Positions 63,414 to 64,000 of a stretch of 64,000 nt of DNA are shown piece after piece; position 1 is the first letter of the stretch; the number at the start of each line of letters is the position of its first letter. Position numbers and translations under genes: made by a program. Below the pieces are notes generated by a model. The model did no database searches. It was not told the DNA's origin and was given only the letters and a program-made list of their open reading frames with translations. The DNA is from Sphingobacterium sp. (GTDB lineage Bacteria; Bacteroidota; Bacteroidia; Sphingobacteriales; Sphingobacteriaceae), in assembly GCA_031286695.1 (NCBI GenBank), contig JAITTY010000011.1, forward strand, positions 186,001-250,000. Reading direction: 5' to 3'.

Positions 63414-63443
63414 GGTGTTGTTATTTTTATGGTTGTAATCTGT

Positions 63444-63854
63444 CTACTCATATTTAATGTCTGCTTTTCCTTCTTTGCAGATCACGCCCAATGGTTTGCG
63501 ATAAGGTATACAATTTATTCTGGGCGCCATCATTGGCTGGTATATTTCCATCAGCCGGTTGTTGTCATTGATCATATTTTGCAAGGTTGTTTTGTCAACG
63601 GATTTGTGATAGGGAAGGTAATTTGTCCCACATACTGTCTGCATTTCTATCATTTCCCATTCCGTAGCATCACTACATGCTTTGGGGCTAGCAAAGGCAA
63701 TGATTTTACTGTATTTTTCATTGGATAGGGACTCGAGTTCCTTTTCTGTTTTGTTCTTGTAGGGATTTTCTAAATGTGACTCCGATTTACAAACAACAAA
63801 AAGCATACAGCATGCCATGAGAGTGGTTATACCCAAAATGGAAAGATTTTTCAT
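63444..63854 (-). CDS. Cysteine-rich lipoprotein, 136 residues
   Basis: Starts at ATG 63854 (MKNLSILGITTLMACCMLFVVC) with a lipobox-like VVC. It aligns with the C-terminal part of the neighbouring 237-residue lipoprotein (ACSDATEW against TCSNPNDW, RLMEIY against RLMENK, VICKEGK against VQCKDGK), so the two are paralogues. No other family recognised. Confidence 0.72.
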   Translation of the reverse strand: MKNLSILGITTLMACCMLFVVCKSESHLENPYKNKTEKELESLSNEKYSKIIAFASPKACSDATEWEMIEMQTVCGTNYLPYHKSVDKTTLQNMINDNNRLMEIYQPMMAPRINCIPYRKPLGVICKEGKADIKYE

Positions 63855-64000
63855 AATGTTCGTCTTGGTTTTATTAATCAAACGGGTAATTCTTGGTCTT
63901 TGCTACAAAGGATTTCTATTAAGTTTTTGTTAAGAGAAATTTGATTTTGAGATCTATTGCAGATGATTTCTGTTGTGTTGCAGGTTTGAAACAACAATAT

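Noticed and set aside
1..64000. CRISPR array, insertion sequence, rRNA or tRNA gene anywhere in the window
   Set aside because: No regular spaced repeats, no transposase frame and no conserved RNA sequence were seen on either strand.

Overview
The window looks like chromosomal DNA of a Bacteroidota bacterium, most likely Sphingobacterium or a close relative in Sphingobacteriaceae. The support is the gene set (DUF4270 and Kelch lipoproteins, a TonB-type receptor with a carboxypeptidase-like N-terminus, a standalone GH3, a GH10-like lipoprotein, DUF4407, a PepSY iron operon), the moderate-to-low GC, and many promoters of the Bacteroidota type with a TAnnTTTG -7 box and a TTG about 19-22 bp upstream. 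Protein-family names come from motif recognition; no database was searched.

Layout. 1-10.8 kb: ndk (cut by the window edge), ispH, hemH, a membrane metallophosphoesterase, galT-galK, a Cys/Met-metabolism PLP enzyme and mfd. 10.9-18.4 kb: a two-gene operon ending in a 43-residue membrane peptide, a phosphoserine-phosphatase-like protein fused to SerA pieces, an SDR epimerase, an arginase-fold protein that has lost its metal ligands, rmuC and DUF4407. 18.5-31.5 kb: an M3 peptidase, a small CxxC protein behind a probable metal-regulated promoter, ugd, dnaG, yraN, a glutaminyl cyclase, DUF4270-Kelch, and a two-component system. 31.5-41.4 kb: outer-membrane receptor with divergent TetR, GH3, GH10-like protein, sdaA, and an MBL-fold hydrolase. 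41.4-47.4 kb: an iron-uptake-type operon (DUF4198 protein, TonB siderophore receptor, two small membrane proteins, PepSY protein) behind a structured leader. 47.4-51.9 kb: a MocR-type regulator operon divergent from a Na+/H+ antiporter, then a frameshifted NAD-binding gene. 51.9-56.5 kb: an accessory, AT-rich island with gene debris, a tandem nucleotidyltransferase-like/HEPN protein, a four-repeat helical protein and two small phage-repressor-like regulators. 56.6-64 kb: an SH3-domain exported protein, lipB, hflX, recG and two paralogous small lipoproteins.

How genes work together. galT-galK is a Leloir pair. The 41.7-47.3 kb operon is a single uptake unit. The serine-related proteins (SerB/SerA fusion, SdaA) are unlinked. 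The island at 52.4-56.5 kb has the organisation of a toxin-antitoxin or defence module: two effector-size genes in one operon, divergent from small DNA-binding proteins whose promoter carries two direct repeats.

Most interesting points: (1) the tandem NT/HEPN island; (2) the SerB phosphatase fused to a SerA with its NAD domain missing; (3) the iron-operon leader with three regular hairpins and two abutting small frames; (4) a nearly identical 33-bp promoter shared by ndk and ugd; (5) a shared operator downstream of the -7 box in front of the iron operon and a small CxxC gene.
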